A DNA stretch of 64,000 nucleotides from NCBI RefSeq assembly GCF_901709675.1, contig NC_051104.1, positions 5,687,501 to 5,751,500 of the forward strand, in the 5' to 3' direction. The notes below the pieces were generated by a model. The model made no database searches. It saw only the letters and a list, made by a program, of their open reading frames with translations, and was not told the DNA's origin. Shown piece by piece: positions 37,590-51,336 of this stretch. The first letter of the stretch is position 1; each line of letters starts with the position of its first letter. The translations under genes and the position numbers were made by a program. This DNA is from Syngnathus acus (lineage: Eukaryota; Chordata; Actinopteri; Syngnathiformes; Syngnathidae).

Positions 37590-38035
37590 TGGGAGTGTTG
37601 CAGATGAAAGCTGAATGATTTCTCAATGAGATGGAGGCCGCCCGCATAAGTCATCCTTTGTATTTTGTCTTTGTGCCTTTTGATGATTGTCAGTCAGCTC
37701 CAAGTGGTAATTTGTGAGCATGTCCTTGACAGATGCTGCTTTGTATTTCATATCAACAAAGCAAAAATGTGTCCAAGTACGTTTTAGTGACTCATTGGAA
37801 GACGGGCAAATCCTCGCTGCTTTCAGTTAAAATCTCCCTTACTGGAAATGAGAGGCATAAATCACTGTGCATGCCTGGCACCAACATGCCCGCTGTGTCA
37901 CATCAGCTTAAATTTTTTACAACATGGAAGGAGAGCAGCAGGCTCGTTGACACTTTCCAGCCTGGGAGACACTGTTTGTCAACCACTTATATCCATTTTT
38001 AATGAGCTCTCAGCAATGATAGAGTGTAATTTCAC
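37590..38035. promoter_or_regulatory. candidate conserved non-coding element D
   Basis: A long complex stretch with TGTGTCACATCAGC, CACTGTGCATGCCTGG and TTTTAATGAGCTC. It has no simple repeats for over 400 bases, unusual in this desert. The call rests on texture only. Confidence 0.25.
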
Positions 38036-38590
38036 CTCTAGGACCCGGTGATACTATTTACCGTTAACAAGAAACACCAACCGCCAAATTCTTCCGGTTT
38101 GGATGAGAGCTACACTCTTTATGAGATGCACAAAGAATTAGATCGATTGCGCGATTGATTGACTGATTCCTGGTACGCTACTCCTTGCTTTTCCAAAGCC
38201 TGTTTGCAGATCTCCTCCCATGAGGTTGATAAGGATGCTGAATTCAAAACAGTAGCGCGCCCAGTTATCTGGACAACCCGAGGGAAGTGCAGTCTTTCTC
38301 CCAGATCTACCTTCATAATGCATTATTGGGTCTTTTTGTAGCAGCTTTGTGTTTTCTTTCTTCCCTCACAAATCTAATCAATGGTGTTATTTCCCTGTGT
38401 GATTGGTGTTTTTGTTTTTTTTTTTGTTTTCTCTCCTGCTTTAGGTGTTGTGGACTGTTATGAGAACCTTTGTCATGGTGCAAAGTGTCCTTTCTTAGGT
38501 GAGTGCTGCTTTACACTTACTCTTTGCTGGAGTTGATACATAGACTGTCCATGCGGCAGTAAGAAATGAACGTCAGATTGAAAATTAGGA

Positions 38591-38832
38591 AAATTATTTT
38601 CCGCACTATAAGACGCACCGGATTATAAGGCGCACCTTCAATGAATGGCCCATTTAAAACGTTGTCCATATATAAGATATATACATTTGGCCCGCGGGAC
38701 GGATTTTGGACATGCCTGCTGTAGTGGCTCAATATTGGTCCATATATAAGGCGCACCTGATTATAAGGCGCTCTGTCGGCTTTTGAGAAAATTGGAGGTT
38801 TTTAGGTGAGCCTATAGTGCGGAAAATATTTA
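38591..38832 (+). mobile_element. MITE copy 2, short chimeric subfamily
   Basis: About 240 bp, same inverted ends in decayed form (TTTTCCGCACTATAAGACGC ... TATAGTGCGGAAAATATT) and the same AATGAATGGCCCATTT segment. The middle differs from the 411-bp form and includes TTTGGCCCGCGGGACGG, a sequence like the ends of hAT elements. No clear TA on the flanks because the ends are mutated. Confidence 0.75.
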
Positions 38833-41800
38833 GGTTGATATCAAAGGATGAATACAGATATCAATCGGTTCCTGTCAGTGCCATTAAATATGGAAAATAA
38901 GGCTCGTGTCCATCAGCAATTTTTTGTCACTCGGGACCATCTGCAGTTTTGTTTTCAGCTGTCACAGCAATACCAATTATAACCTTCTTCTAACTAGTCT
39001 GAAAACTAAGGTGATTAAAAGCAGCTGTTTGCTTGACAACCGCCCCACCTAACCCCCCCCGCCTGCCAGAGTTGGCAGTTAAGCCCTGTAAACATTACTT
39101 TCCACTAATTGACTTTGTTTATAAGGGATATTAAGTCAGACAACGTGTAGGTGTAAGTAACCTTCACAAACTACAGATGAGAGAAGAAAGACAGATGCAT
39201 GCTGCTCACTATTGTGTGAAGCATTAACACTGATGTGGAATGAGGCAATCTGTGTAAACAGTGGGGAAACTTAAGAGCGAGTACACACAGACACACAAAG
39301 AACACCGACATCATTTCTGTTAAGTTACTTTTTGAGGTCTTTCCAATTTGCACGGTTTTGTGTTTCATTTTTCTTTTGTTTTTTTTTTTACATTTTATTC
39401 TGGTGTTTTTATGAATACTATTTTTTGGTACACCTGAAACTTGCCTTCTGCTCTACGTTACGGTTTTTCAAAATAAATTTCCCCCAAAATGTAAAAATTA
39501 AAATACTTGGTGATTGAAGTGGTTGAGAAAATTGAACAAGTTCAAATATTGAATATTCCAAGTGTGCCTTGCATAGAGCTAACCACATTCCCGAATGAAA
39601 CAGTGTAAGTAATTCGAAATGAATCTTGAATTCTAACAAAGTGTCAACTTCCAAATCAATATAAAAAAGTTAATGATGTGAGAGAAGTGTGGCTGTGCAA
39701 TTTGGGCAAAGATGAAATGTAGCTGACAAACACACACATGGACAAAAAAAAATAATGAATAACTGGGACTAGGACAAACTGCCATGGCTCAGTGGAGCAG
39801 ATGAGGATAACAAACAGTCAATCAAGCTCGTGCCATGCTGTATAAAACCAATAAGTCATGGCGCTTTGGCAGGCGTGAGAAAACAGGCGTACTGAATGCT
39901 CTGCTTCTCGTTTTCTTCCCTCACTACTTGGATGGGTGAATGTGCATTTCACACTCAATGCTCCACTGATTATCGACAACTAAATCTAAAGAGCAGTCAC
40001 TCATTTACATAACCACCACCACACCACGTTTCTTCACCCATGATCTGGAAGCCAGGCTGGGTGAAGATTCAGCATTTTCAAACGATGTTCAGACTACCAA
40101 GAAGCTTTCGATAGCCATTCTTGAACATTTGCCACTGGTTGCTCCACAAACTAAACACCAGGTAATACATTTCTTATTCACAACATTGGATCATGTCATT
40201 GTTTTTCCTTATCAAATTTATACTGGCATCAATTCTAATTGGTACCCACAAGTAAAAACTTTTGTCTTGGCAGACTTGTTATTCCCAGTGTTGTTGTCGT
40301 TAAAGCTTGGCACAATATTTCATTCACACAGCCAAGTGGTAGCCTGAAGGCTAATGTTTGGCTATCCTGCATAAAACAAACTGACTGAGTCTAGTTTAAA
40401 TGTTTATTGTGTTACAAAGAGACCATTTTGGAGTGGTTGGTAATCCAAGTTGTCAAATAAATGGTATTAAAAATCCCCATGCTAAGAGGATGGAAGATGT
40501 CTTGAAAGAAGCCTGAAATCAAGCTCCTGATTATGTGTCCACTAACCATTACAAGACAGTCTTAAACCACGCATGTTATTGTGTTTCCTCCTCAGAGACT
40601 GCAGCAGCTGTCATCGGAATATGTTTGGGAGATAACACCAGTGGATTTAGTGGTGGTGCAAGGACGTGAAGTGCCAATTAATTTGGATGAAAATGCTTCT
40701 CTGAGTCTAATGCAAACCACAGCGATACAAGTGTGAGAAAACAACAACAACAAAATTGCGCAGATGATATTATAATGTTCGAGAGTTGGCGTGACAGTAA
40801 CTCTCTAGTATTCTTTTTAAATCGTTTTTCTTTGTAGCTGCAAAAGTGTATTTTTTTTTTTCACCTTCTTGTTCGTAGCCGTGATAACCAGTCACTGGCT
40901 GTTCCAAGCCCAGATAAAAAAAAATAAAAATAATAGAGTTGCATCAAGAAGGGCATCTGCCGTACAAACTGTGCCCAACAAATCATGCGCGTGACCTACT
41001 GCGGTGACCCCTGATTGGAAAAGCCGTAGCAACAACCACCACCGCAGGTAAACTATTTCCTTTATTTGATTATTTAACTGGTGACAAACTCTATTCAATG
41101 TCAGGGCAAACACATTTTTTTTAAATATATTTATATAAGCTTAGGCTTCTTCCTACTCCTTTTTGAACAGTGATGTATATTGTTTGTTTTTTATTCTTTA
41201 AATAATGTTCGAAATAAAGATTCATTCATTAATTCATTCAAAAAAATACTATTAAAATGCATTTCCTATCAAGCAACGGCAAGTTTTTAGTTGTCAGCAT
41301 TTGTTGAACACAACTAGCAAAGTAACTTGCCATCTATCTTACAATAAATCCATCATGTAACTAAATTACTTTTAAAGTTAAGTCATTAGTTAAATGACCA
41401 AGTTACTTATTCAAAGCTAACTGTGGCAACACTGAATACAACACAAACGTAAGTCGCAGTGTATCGAAACAACACAAAGTGTTGCTTTGTGCAGAGACAT
41501 AAAATCAATAATGAAGACAACAGAGTTCACCCTCAGGCTAAAGCCCTCGATAACATGTCCCGTTCTCGTGGGGCCATTTGGGAAAATTAATTGGCCTGCC
41601 CAGGTTGAGATCATTTACGCTGCCAATACAGGGAACAAGATTACACCTGTGTGGGCAGCAATAGTAAAGTCAGGAGTTCATTGTAACTTTATACAAACTG
41701 GATCGGCAGTACATTGCAACCTGATTTCCCTCAGCACACGGCATTAAAAGCCATGTGGGTTATTTTAGGATGAATTTGTGAACATGTGAATTTTATTGGC

Positions 41801-43630
41801 TATCTTTTCAATACACATTTCATGTTTTGGTGCACAAATTGAGTTCCTCTAAGAAGGAGCTGAGCGGTAAAATAAAGTTTATAAATTCAGGCTATAAGTC
41901 ATCCAGACTTTTCAATTGGTATGATGTTGATCACAACCCTGTGATTGCTTTTGTAATGATGTAACTGGTGCATAATGAGGAAGAAGGTGCCACGCTGTGA
42001 ACAACATAGTGACACGCTTGATACTTTTTTTTCCTTGTATTTAATTGAAAGAGAGTTAGGGTCTTTTAAAACCCATGCACGTAACACTGCTGGTCCGAAA
42101 AGGGATATGAAATATGTCATTTTGGAATTAAAAATGTTTTTTCATATACTGCCAGAATAAATAGAAGTCCACTTCAAATTTCAGTTTCCCTTTTTTTGCA
42201 ATAGTTTTGTAAATTTGTACTCTCTAACAATTTCATTATCTCAAAGACTCAGCCTTCTTTGCATTTTCATTTGTCTCCAGTTTTCTAATTTTGTCCATAC
42301 CATTACGCTTGACCTCACGATCATCGCCAACTCCTCTATAAGTCTTCCTACTGACTGTGAAACTTTAGCAACAACAACAGCTGTGCAAACCCTAATTAAC
42401 TGCTGACGCAATTAGACTATTTAAATGGCAATTACACTAATTAGTTATGCATTGCTTTTTTTTTACACCTGAGGACTGTAATCATTTGGTATCCAAACAA
42501 GTGTTCAAATTACCTATGGTTGGTCTTCAATAGTTTCAATATTTGTTAATATTGGGGTCAGTTCAAATGTATCATAGCAGACATATTGGCCCCATAGTTC
42601 AAATGTTCCCGAGTAAAGAATTATGCTAGGATAATGATGACAGCATCTGTTAAACTTTCATCAGATGAGGACACTTTAATAATGGATTGGAATCCAAACA
42701 CTTGTGAATAAATGCACACATTGTTGAATTTCCGCTCGCAACATTTGGTAAAGCACCGCCCGCAACAACAATAACTGGACTTCAACAGTTCTCTATTCAT
42801 AATCTACAAAAGCAAACATTTGTATGCCTGAAGAGAGAGAGGAGGTGGCAGACAGACTGCTTAAAAAAAATGCTTATTGTTTTTTTTTTTTAAATAATAT
42901 GTGATGTTTTATGATGTCCAAAAGGAGTTAAATGAAAGACCACAGTGGCGAATTAACTGCGAAACACTTCTGCTCGCTGGCTGATTTATTTGATCAAATA
43001 CACCCTTCGATGTTAATTCCGAGCTCATCCCGTGTATGACATCTTTAGCTAACATACAAAAGAGAGCTTGTAAGCTTTCTTATCATTTTGATTGGCTGAC
43101 CAGTGTAGAGAAAGCAGTACAGTTAAAATGCCTTGTGTTTATATAAGCGGGTTGGATTGCTGTTTTGATATTACTGCAATCAAATAAAATAAAGAATGGA
43201 CAGTCTGAGGGAAGCTAAATGCAGCTGCCAGCATCAAATGAGCCCCAAAGCTCAATAGTGACAACACATAATAAAGACAAATAACTTTTCATTGTCATGT
43301 CCATGCAAAATGAAAACACACACACAATTATTGACACACAGGAGCAGGGAATACAGCCTGGGGCACTTGATTTAAATCCCATTCGGAACCACTTGACCAC
43401 CTGGCCCAGTGGAATTCACGTTACCATATAAAGTATTTTCTTTGAAGATCAATGTTGGAATAAAAAGCAGATAGCGTCTCGACCATGTGTGTGTGCTTAC
43501 TGGTTATTCTGTGAGCTGTTCAGTTGCATCCAATCTCCAAGCACTTATCCGATTTTGCTTTTGGTTTCCTCCCTCTGCGAGTGAGCCGTTGAATGCATTT
43601 GATCCATCTGACAAAATCTTCATCCAAGTC
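38833..43630. other. intergenic, with a possible two-exon reading frame
   Basis: AT-rich. A dispersed repeat lies at 40892-41048 and a possible pair of coding exons at about 39970-40161 and 40596-40736 (see findings). Nothing else was recognised. Confidence 0.45.
40892..41048 (+). repeat. common teleost dispersed repeat fragment
   Basis: Contains GTTGCATCAAGAAGGGCATC, then ACAAATCATGCG, then GGTGACCCCTGATTGGAAAA with a CAACAACCACC tail. This order is typical of a widespread fish retroelement tail. The exact family was not assigned. Confidence 0.5.
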
Positions 43631-43840
43631 AGAGAATCACATTACATTCACATCAATGGGCAATTTGGAGTTTCTAATAAACTGACCGTGCAAATATGAG
43701 GAAAACCCATGATCAAACGATATCCAAGCCTAATATAGACAGAGAATCACATTACATTCACATCAATGGGCAATTTGGAGTTTCTAATTAATTGACCGTG
43801 CAAATTTGGGGAAAAACCCAACGATATCCAAAGTACTGAG
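43560..43840. repeat. 110-bp tandem duplication in a dispersed fish repeat
   Basis: The segment starting AGAGAATCACATTACATTCA at 43631 is repeated from 43741, period 110, and the copies agree closely through TTTGGAGTTTCTAAT. Small differences after that (ATAAACTG versus TAATTG) and a deletion of about 12 bases near the end show some age. The unit (CATTCACATCAATGGGCAATTTGG, then ACCGTGCAAAT) resembles a repeat spread through teleost genomes. Confidence 0.8.
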
Positions 43841-46800
43841 CCAGGATTCAAACCAATAAAATATTTTGCTATCAGGCAAAATAGCAAAAAGTTTTTTTTT
43901 ATGAGTTGTAGGCAGTTTATTTGTTGTTTTATTTTTACTTTCGCCGCTGATCAAACGCTCACCAGTCCAGGAGCAATATTTTGACTTTATTTGTGTTAAT
44001 ACAGATTTATTCAATAACTAGATATTGCAACCTGCACATGATAATGCTGCATCACAAGATCTCACTGTTGATCCAACCAAAATAATATGACGACTTCATT
44101 AAGTTCAGCTTTGTGAAAGGGTTTGGTGATTTTTTTGGGAAGGGAAAAGAAAATCAGCAAAACCCGCACATTCGACTTGTCGTGCACAAGCATTCATTTG
44201 TAGATTTATGCCATACTTTCATTTCACCTTGATTTAAATGTTATTTTCAGTTTGTGTGTCTGATTAATTTGAAACTTGATGCAAAATTACAATGTGTATA
44301 AACCGATTATGTACTTTTTGCTTAATCCTACACAAACACACGTGATGGAAAATATGACCTGTAATTAACGTTATGTAAAGTTCAAACTCCAAAGTCAACA
44401 TGAACCTATACTAATTTTAAATAGTCTCTTCCAATATCCAAGTAGCTTTGTTTAATTTGTATTAATTTGCAATGTTTAAAGTAGCTTTAAATTGAACTAA
44501 AACCCTCAATCAAATTAAGCAAGGTAAACACTTTTATTTAATTCTTTTTTTACCATCCTCTTCATCATGCTGTTCAGAGTTTAGAGAAGGTTAAATTAAG
44601 GTTTTATATTCATCTTGATATTTGTGTTATATTACTTTTTTTCAGTTCGGGATTCTTGACACCACACGCGGAATACAGTTAGAGAAAATGAGTACGGATA
44701 GATGGAAGGACATGTTTTGTTTCATAAATAAACATGCAACTCTCCAGAAATAGCAAAACATAATGTGCGGTTGTTGTTTTTTCTACATCCGTGCTTTAAT
44801 GAAACTTCAGCTTGTGATAACTTTGACCTGTGAAAACCTGCAGATGCTGTCAGTAAATTAACAGATTTGCTAATTAGAAGAGCTGAAAAGAATGCGTGTG
44901 CGTGTCACATCTATACATTTCTTTTAACGATGTCCTGCATTTAACTCCAGTATTGCTTCCATCAAAAAAACTAAAAATATGCTCTAATTTTGAATAACCC
45001 TTTGTGGATCGTGCAAATAAAAAATGGAGTTCACTTTGGTTCATCAGGCTGTAGGCGTGAGGATGTGTTGCGGGAGACTGAGCGAGAGTTCAGATTACAA
45101 TGGGTTAGGTTAAAGTTACATTTATTCAAGTTCCGCTTGGGTGGGGATCCAAGTGATGAAACGTGTACCAGAAAATAGCCTCAAGAAATTGCACATATTT
45201 CAACACAAGCACTGGACACAACTTCCAATTCCATGCAAAGGAAGAAAAATGAAGATCAGCCATCCAGAGAACACATCAATATCCAACGTTTTGTTTCCGT
45301 TTTTCAAATAACCAACTTTGCCTCCGTATCCGAATTTGCATCCACCGTGCCTCAAGGTTACAGTAACTGTGACCGGTCGATTGATCGACTGATCAATCTC
45401 GACTTCATCAGAGCATTATTCAAGGTTCAGCAATACTTTACTCCATTCCACAAATGTGTCACTCAACTGTAGATACAGTCCAACAATCAGCCTACATTTT
45501 GCAGAAGAAGCTGACGTTGCAAGCCGTAAAGATGGCCGCAAATGAATAGGAACATCGGACATAATTTTATCTGCCTTATTTGGCACTAATGAGCTTTTAC
45601 CGGACAAAAGTCAATTTCGAGCGTCACTACACCAGCAGCCACATTAAGGCTTCCAAAAGTGCCCTGTGTTCCCGTACAATAAAAAAATTAAAGCTCAGCA
45701 GCTACTGTTTACCAAGTCAGTGGTTAATTAAGAATCTGTCTGGAGCCATGGTGTCATTTCATTTTGATAAGTCACAAGGTCACTTCACAATTGGAGAATT
45801 GTATGAGGAGGCGACGATTTCAACCCTTTCATTCCCAAGTTAGTCGCCAGGGATAATACTGCATGAATACTTTGGATTCATTACCAACTCATAGACAAGG
45901 AGACATTTTCCTGAAGATGACAAGATATAATGAAGTAAGAAAGAACCGGAGAACAATTCAATGCGTTTAAACATACGAGGCCAATAACCATGACATAAAT
46001 CTGAACTCAGATGTAACCTACCTTCGATTAGTTAAATTATGAAACAAAACAAAAAAATTGATTAGATATCCATACAACAAAGCACTTAACAGTGCCACCT
46101 CTAATTTTTTCCTGCTCTGAATACGCGAATAGAGACACGAGACCCGAGAGCTAAATGATATTCCTCAAGGCTTTCTGTTGTTAATGAGCACCAGCAATAT
46201 CTTACATTTGCTTGAGCGGTGGCAGTGTCTCTTTGTCAAACTGGAGACTTGAAAGAAGTGTGCTTTTCAAATCAGCTTCTTCTTCTTCTCAGTAACTTTC
46301 TTTTATAGTTCTAATAGAAGTGCAACAAAGGCCAGTCCACAAGGTCTACTTCAAGAAAGAAAGAAAAAAGGTAGTATATAGCAATATGGCAACAAATGGT
46401 TATAGAAATGTTTTTGTCTACATGTGAAAGAGACAAAGAGGGAGACTGACAAAAGTATGATAATCATCCATCTATCTTCTCACACTACTCTTTCGAAAGA
46501 ATCTGGACACCCTTTGGAAGTAACTTCATTTTAGTTACCAACTTGGTCACATCGACAGTTCTAGAGGTTGTTACGGGTTTTTTGGATGCAAACGATTGCC
46601 CACAACTCAAACTCCGAAACAAACCTGACTTGTTTCTGTGCTTTTGCAATATAGCAAAGCTACCATATATGATTTACACAGATAGTACTTCTCAGTTGCA
46701 GTATTACTCTTATATCTGTGTGTATTTGTCTTAAACATAGACACTTTCTCAAATGGGAGTTTGTGTGACTGCAAGTTTGTCGGTATAAAAAGGCTGAAGC

Positions 46801-47132
46801 CTTCCGACCATTAGGCTTTATATTCACGATTTCCAGATGGTGTCCAGTTATCTCCATGGATACATATCATTAGTGGAAGTCGTTAGGTTCCTGTTAGCTG
46901 AGGTCTCTTGGTGGAGATAACAAGATTCAGCCTGACATGAGACCCTGAATGGTCTTATATACGGCTGGTCATCTGAAAGCTTGCTCAAAAAACACACGTA
47001 CGGGATTTACAGCATATTCAATTTAAATGTCACCTCTTTTCCAAAACTGCTTCCAGAATATAAAATAGTATATACAGATATAGACAGTAAATGTTGCAAC
47101 AGAATGAAACTTGACGTTTTCCAGCAAATGCA
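43841..47132. other. intergenic, nothing recognised
   Basis: AT-rich. Open frames such as 45580-45843 (plus) have no recognisable motif or splice context. Confidence 0.5.
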
Positions 47133-47208
47133 AGTAATAAAGCACACTGTCGATTTTTGAGAGAATTTAAGAATTTTAATAGTGCCTTAAAGTCCAAAAA
47201 AAAGACGG
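47133..47208 (+). mobile_element. MITE terminal remnant
   Basis: AAGCACACTGTCGATTTTTG ... GTGCCTTAAAGTCC ... GACGG followed by TA is a decayed 3' end of the same MITE. Only about 75 bases remain. Confidence 0.6.
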
Positions 47209-49840
47209 TATGAAACTCTAAACTACAGAGAGGTTTTAATTCCCGCAAATAACTGTGCTCAACTTGTTTATAATGTCGATTATGTAAAATCAACAGAAAA
47301 TGAGAAAGTCTAGATATTGATTTGGCCAGTATCAAATTTAATATTCTTCTAATGAACTCGTTTTGTTGTTGGTGTGCGTTTTGGCTCATCATCTTGCCGC
47401 ATGATGAAGCAACTCCCACTCACTCAACAGACTAAAATATTTCGAAAGCATTCCGAGTTTCTTTTGCTGTTGTCATCATTTTGTTCATTAATGAAGATTT
47501 ATGAGCCTATCCCAAAAGACGCTATGCCGTGACATTACCTCCACTGAGTTTCACGGATGAGCATGCAGACTATCTTTGTGATCATGAGAAGATCCTTCCC
47601 TTCTTAAAGTTTTTGCCTTTCCATCACTTTGATAAATGTTAATCATCATCTCATCAGTCTGTTCAACGTTCTCCTTGGCGTTCGAGGCTCATTTTGTACT
47701 TTTTGGCAAATTTGCACAAGTTTGGGGTCACTTAGAAATGCCCTACTTTTGAACAGCAGTGTATAAACAATTCTAAAAAGCGTAGGAAAAAAAAAACCTG
47801 TATTTCCAACTTCAGCTCCATGTATGAAATGAACTTTGAACTTGCCAGAGAGATTATGTTAGATATGTGTCCAATAGACATGGTCAATTACGTATGTTAC
47901 ACTGTGACGAGGAAATGCCAGCTCACAACAGAGTTGAAGAGCCCTTTATCAATTCCTAGAGAATGGAATGAACGATGAACCGAAACATTATTTGTGACAG
48001 CGAGCTCAGCAGCTGCTGTGTCAAAAGGGTGATTTTACATTATTGAGAGCAATTCTGTTCACTGACCACTAACTCAATGTCCCTGTCCTCACCAGCCTTT
48101 TTTAAATTGTACTCACCCTCTTGGAACTGATGCTTAGAAGACAACTGAGAAATAGTGGGCCCCTTTGCACATGGACCACAGTCTCTGCACAATAGTTTGC
48201 TACAAACCCAGTTTGCAAACTTTAAACCTGGAGCACTGTTTTTTTTTTTTTTTTTTAGACAGCACGATGCGCGAGCAGATATTGGCAATGGGACCTTCCT
48301 CATAGGTCAGTATCCTTTGGCCACATAGCAAATGTGCCATTTTAGCAAACATATGATCCAGATTCAAGGCATAACGGGAGGTGTGGACACATTGCATAGT
48401 TGTGGCCCAATACTTCCAGGGACCAAAGACAATAACCCATGTCCAGTTAGGATTGCTTGGCTTCATTGATAGTCTGCTCACTCCACTTATTTTTCTTTGT
48501 GTGTTTTAGAATAGAATGTTGATGGAAGCCAAATGTTACAGATCTTAAAATAATCCCTTTGTGTGTTTCTGGTATTATTTAAAATCATATGCTGATATTA
48601 AGAAGCACTATTATAACTCCCTTATATTATGAGGTAGAGAAGAGTGTGTTGCTCTGGAAAGAAAGGGGGGGGGGGGGGGACCAAATAAGGAGAATAATCG
48701 TTAATCCAGTTGGGTCTCCCAGTCAATGTACCTGTCTGTGTGAAGTTTTTATTGTTCTAATATTGCTTGGATTACGGCAGATTTGTCCTGATCTTGTGAA
48801 ATTATAAATATTGATTTTTTTTGCAAAGGGAGTGGGGGAATTATGCCCATAAAGGGAATTCAGTGTATTTTATTCTTTCCAATCCTGATATACATCCTGA
48901 TATAAAAAGTATTTAGTTGTCATGTGGAGAATGATGCTCAGTGTGATAATAAATAATCTATACGCTTTTCTGAAAAGACAGAGACCTGGTTTTCTATATT
49001 TTGCTGCGGTGAAACATGAAAGAAATTCTGGCTTTTTGACTTTATTATGAGTCTATCTCAGTCCTAAGTAATAATCCAAACTTAATAAAAGAACTTGATT
49101 ACATTCAAATGAATTAGTTTATTCGTGCAGCACCTTGGAAACCATAAATACTGCAGCTGCTGATGTTGTGTTTATACCAGCGGACACCTTTGTTCTTGTT
49201 TAAGATATGTTTAAGTTTTCGTCTTTATTTCTTTTACTGACTTCATTTAAGTGTCACTGTAGAAAAAGCCCTGTTGTTCTGTGAACAGTTCTAAAAGATG
49301 CCTTATAATTGTGTTCAAATAAATCAGCTCAGGTATCCAGACCCCCTTGTTATGTATAAATGTATTTTACTTGGCGTGTGGCTCAGATGACTCCAGAAGC
49401 ACCATAATTGAAACAGTCAGATGTGAGCTCAGATTTTTGTGAAATGTCTGCCCAGTCACCAAATGGCGTATGTGTGGCCATGTGGCACTGAGACTGATTT
49501 GGCTGGAATATTAAATTGCATTAATTGACATTGGATGCCAAAAACATGAATGAGATGGCAAGTGGTGAACTAGTCAATGAAGGGAAGCTGGATCAGTTAC
49601 CAAAACTATGGAGAAACCACAATATCTCCTAGAAATGAGGTTTGAAAATCCTATGCTGTCTCTTAAGCTTACCATCACTTGAAGACTTGCATTCCTGCAA
49701 GAATTTGAGGCCAAATCTTCTTGGACTCATCCCAACCTTTCTTGGAACTGATTCCCTATGATAGGCTTGAAAACTGTACATAAAAAAAAAAAAACAGTAG
49801 AAATTTCATCACGTTCTTTGCCCTGCGTTAACAGGGACTA
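47209..49840. other. intergenic, nothing recognised
   Basis: AT-rich. It holds a poly-T run at 48239-48257 and a G run near 48665-48679. A stretch at 47700-47770 (AAGTTTGGGGTCACTTAGAA ... TTTGAACAGCAGTGTA) resembles a known dispersed DNA-element end, but the family was not identified. Confidence 0.45.
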
Positions 49841-50256
49841 CCGTATTTTACGGACGATTAAGGGCACCGGACTATAAGGCGCACCTTCAATGAATGGCCC
49901 ATTTTAAAACTTTGTTCTCTTATATAAGGCAACACGGACTATAAGGCGCACCATAATGCATCATGTCAGATTTTTAATCCAAATCAAATCATTCTCCTAT
50001 TTTATCTTTTTTTATTTCAACTTCAGACGCAACAAGTACTCTTTATAATCACAAAATAGTGATCCATAGTCTTTTTTGATTCATGATTCATAGTCTTCAG
50101 CGGGCCACTTATGATTGATTTCATGACACAATGCTTAGGGCAGTTAAATTTAGGAATTTGGGTCCATATATAGGCGCACCGGACTATAAGGCGCACTGTC
50201 GGCTTTTGAGAAAATTTTCGGTTTTTAGGTGCGCCTTATAGTCCGGAACACTACGG
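49841..50256 (+). mobile_element. MITE copy 3 (416 bp)
   Basis: Same orientation and interior as the 34.8-kb copy (CTTCAGACGCAACAAG, CAGCGGGCCACTTATG). The ends are CCGTATTTTACGGACGATTA and CCTTATAGTCCGGAACACTACGG. The left flank ends in TA; the right flank begins TCA, so the target duplication is damaged. Confidence 0.85.
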
Positions 50257-51336
50257 TCATAAAATGGTGACACTGATAACATCCATTCTAGTCTTAACTA
50301 TTGTGGGCTGTAGAATTCCTTTATTCCCACAGCTTTGTTTACTGGCCTCACTGATAAATCTACCAAATATATACAAAAAAATGGCATGCTAATTTCTGTC
50401 CCCAAGAAAACAATTGCATGGAAAACTATGCTAAAAAATATGACCGTTTTTAAGGAAAGCTGGTTCCCATTCTTGTGCTTAATAGAACAGACAAATCCGC
50501 TCATTCTTCCAAAGGAAAGCGAAGAAGAAACAGCGCAAGAGACAAGGCTGTTCAGTCATGCGAGGTAAACATTGCACATTAAAATGCAAGAAAGGGAAGA
50601 GGATTAACAGGGAAACATTAGACCACCAAGCCTTGCTAACACTATCACCAGTCAACCATGCCCGAAGGTGGAACACATTCGTTGGCTGGGACAAGGCTGC
50701 TAACAAGTCCTAGAACTTTTTTGAAGCAAGTCTTACACCTTAGTCAACATGGATGCCGCACACTTCACCTAACAGGCCTAATTGATGCAATATGGTGATG
50801 TTTGGATTAATATGGTGGGAATGAATTGTGTTTAAGTGCTAAGTTGAATCTGTGACTGCTCACGCCTCAGTTCCCGAATTATCGCATTGCAAAAACACTC
50901 TGTTGACTATTTGAACAAAGTTGAGGGTGATTGATTTAATTAACACTGTTGATTTGCTCGTTGTACATGGATGTATCCTAATTTCAATGATGTGCAACCA
51001 CAAGCATTAACATGCCTGCATGAGTCTGGTTATGGTTATATTTGTTTGACTGCACCTGCTTTGCACCGATCACTCAATTTCTCCATAGCCATGTGCCCAG
51101 CTCACTTAGAAATGGAAGCATCTGTGCGTGACATTCTTTCTTCTGCGCCACTCTGCAGTCAAATCTGAAAGGAATCGATCAGCCAGTGTTGGTTCTACAT
51201 TTATAGTCAACGCTGGGTTTAAAGGAGTACCAACCATGCCTTCGGTTTACTGATCCGGGTTTCATCTTGCTTGGGAATAACATCACCATATTGGATTTAT
51301 TAAACATTTCCCTCCCAAAATTTTTAATCATTTATT
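50257..51336. other. intergenic, nothing recognised
   Basis: Unremarkable sequence between the MITE and the LINE fragment. No exon was recognised. Confidence 0.5.

Larger units (their letters stand above)
35189..38590. other. intergenic between MITE copies
   Basis: No gene recognised. Two complex stretches (36595-36775 and 37590-38035) are listed as candidate conserved elements. The rest is AT-rich with T runs. Confidence 0.5.
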
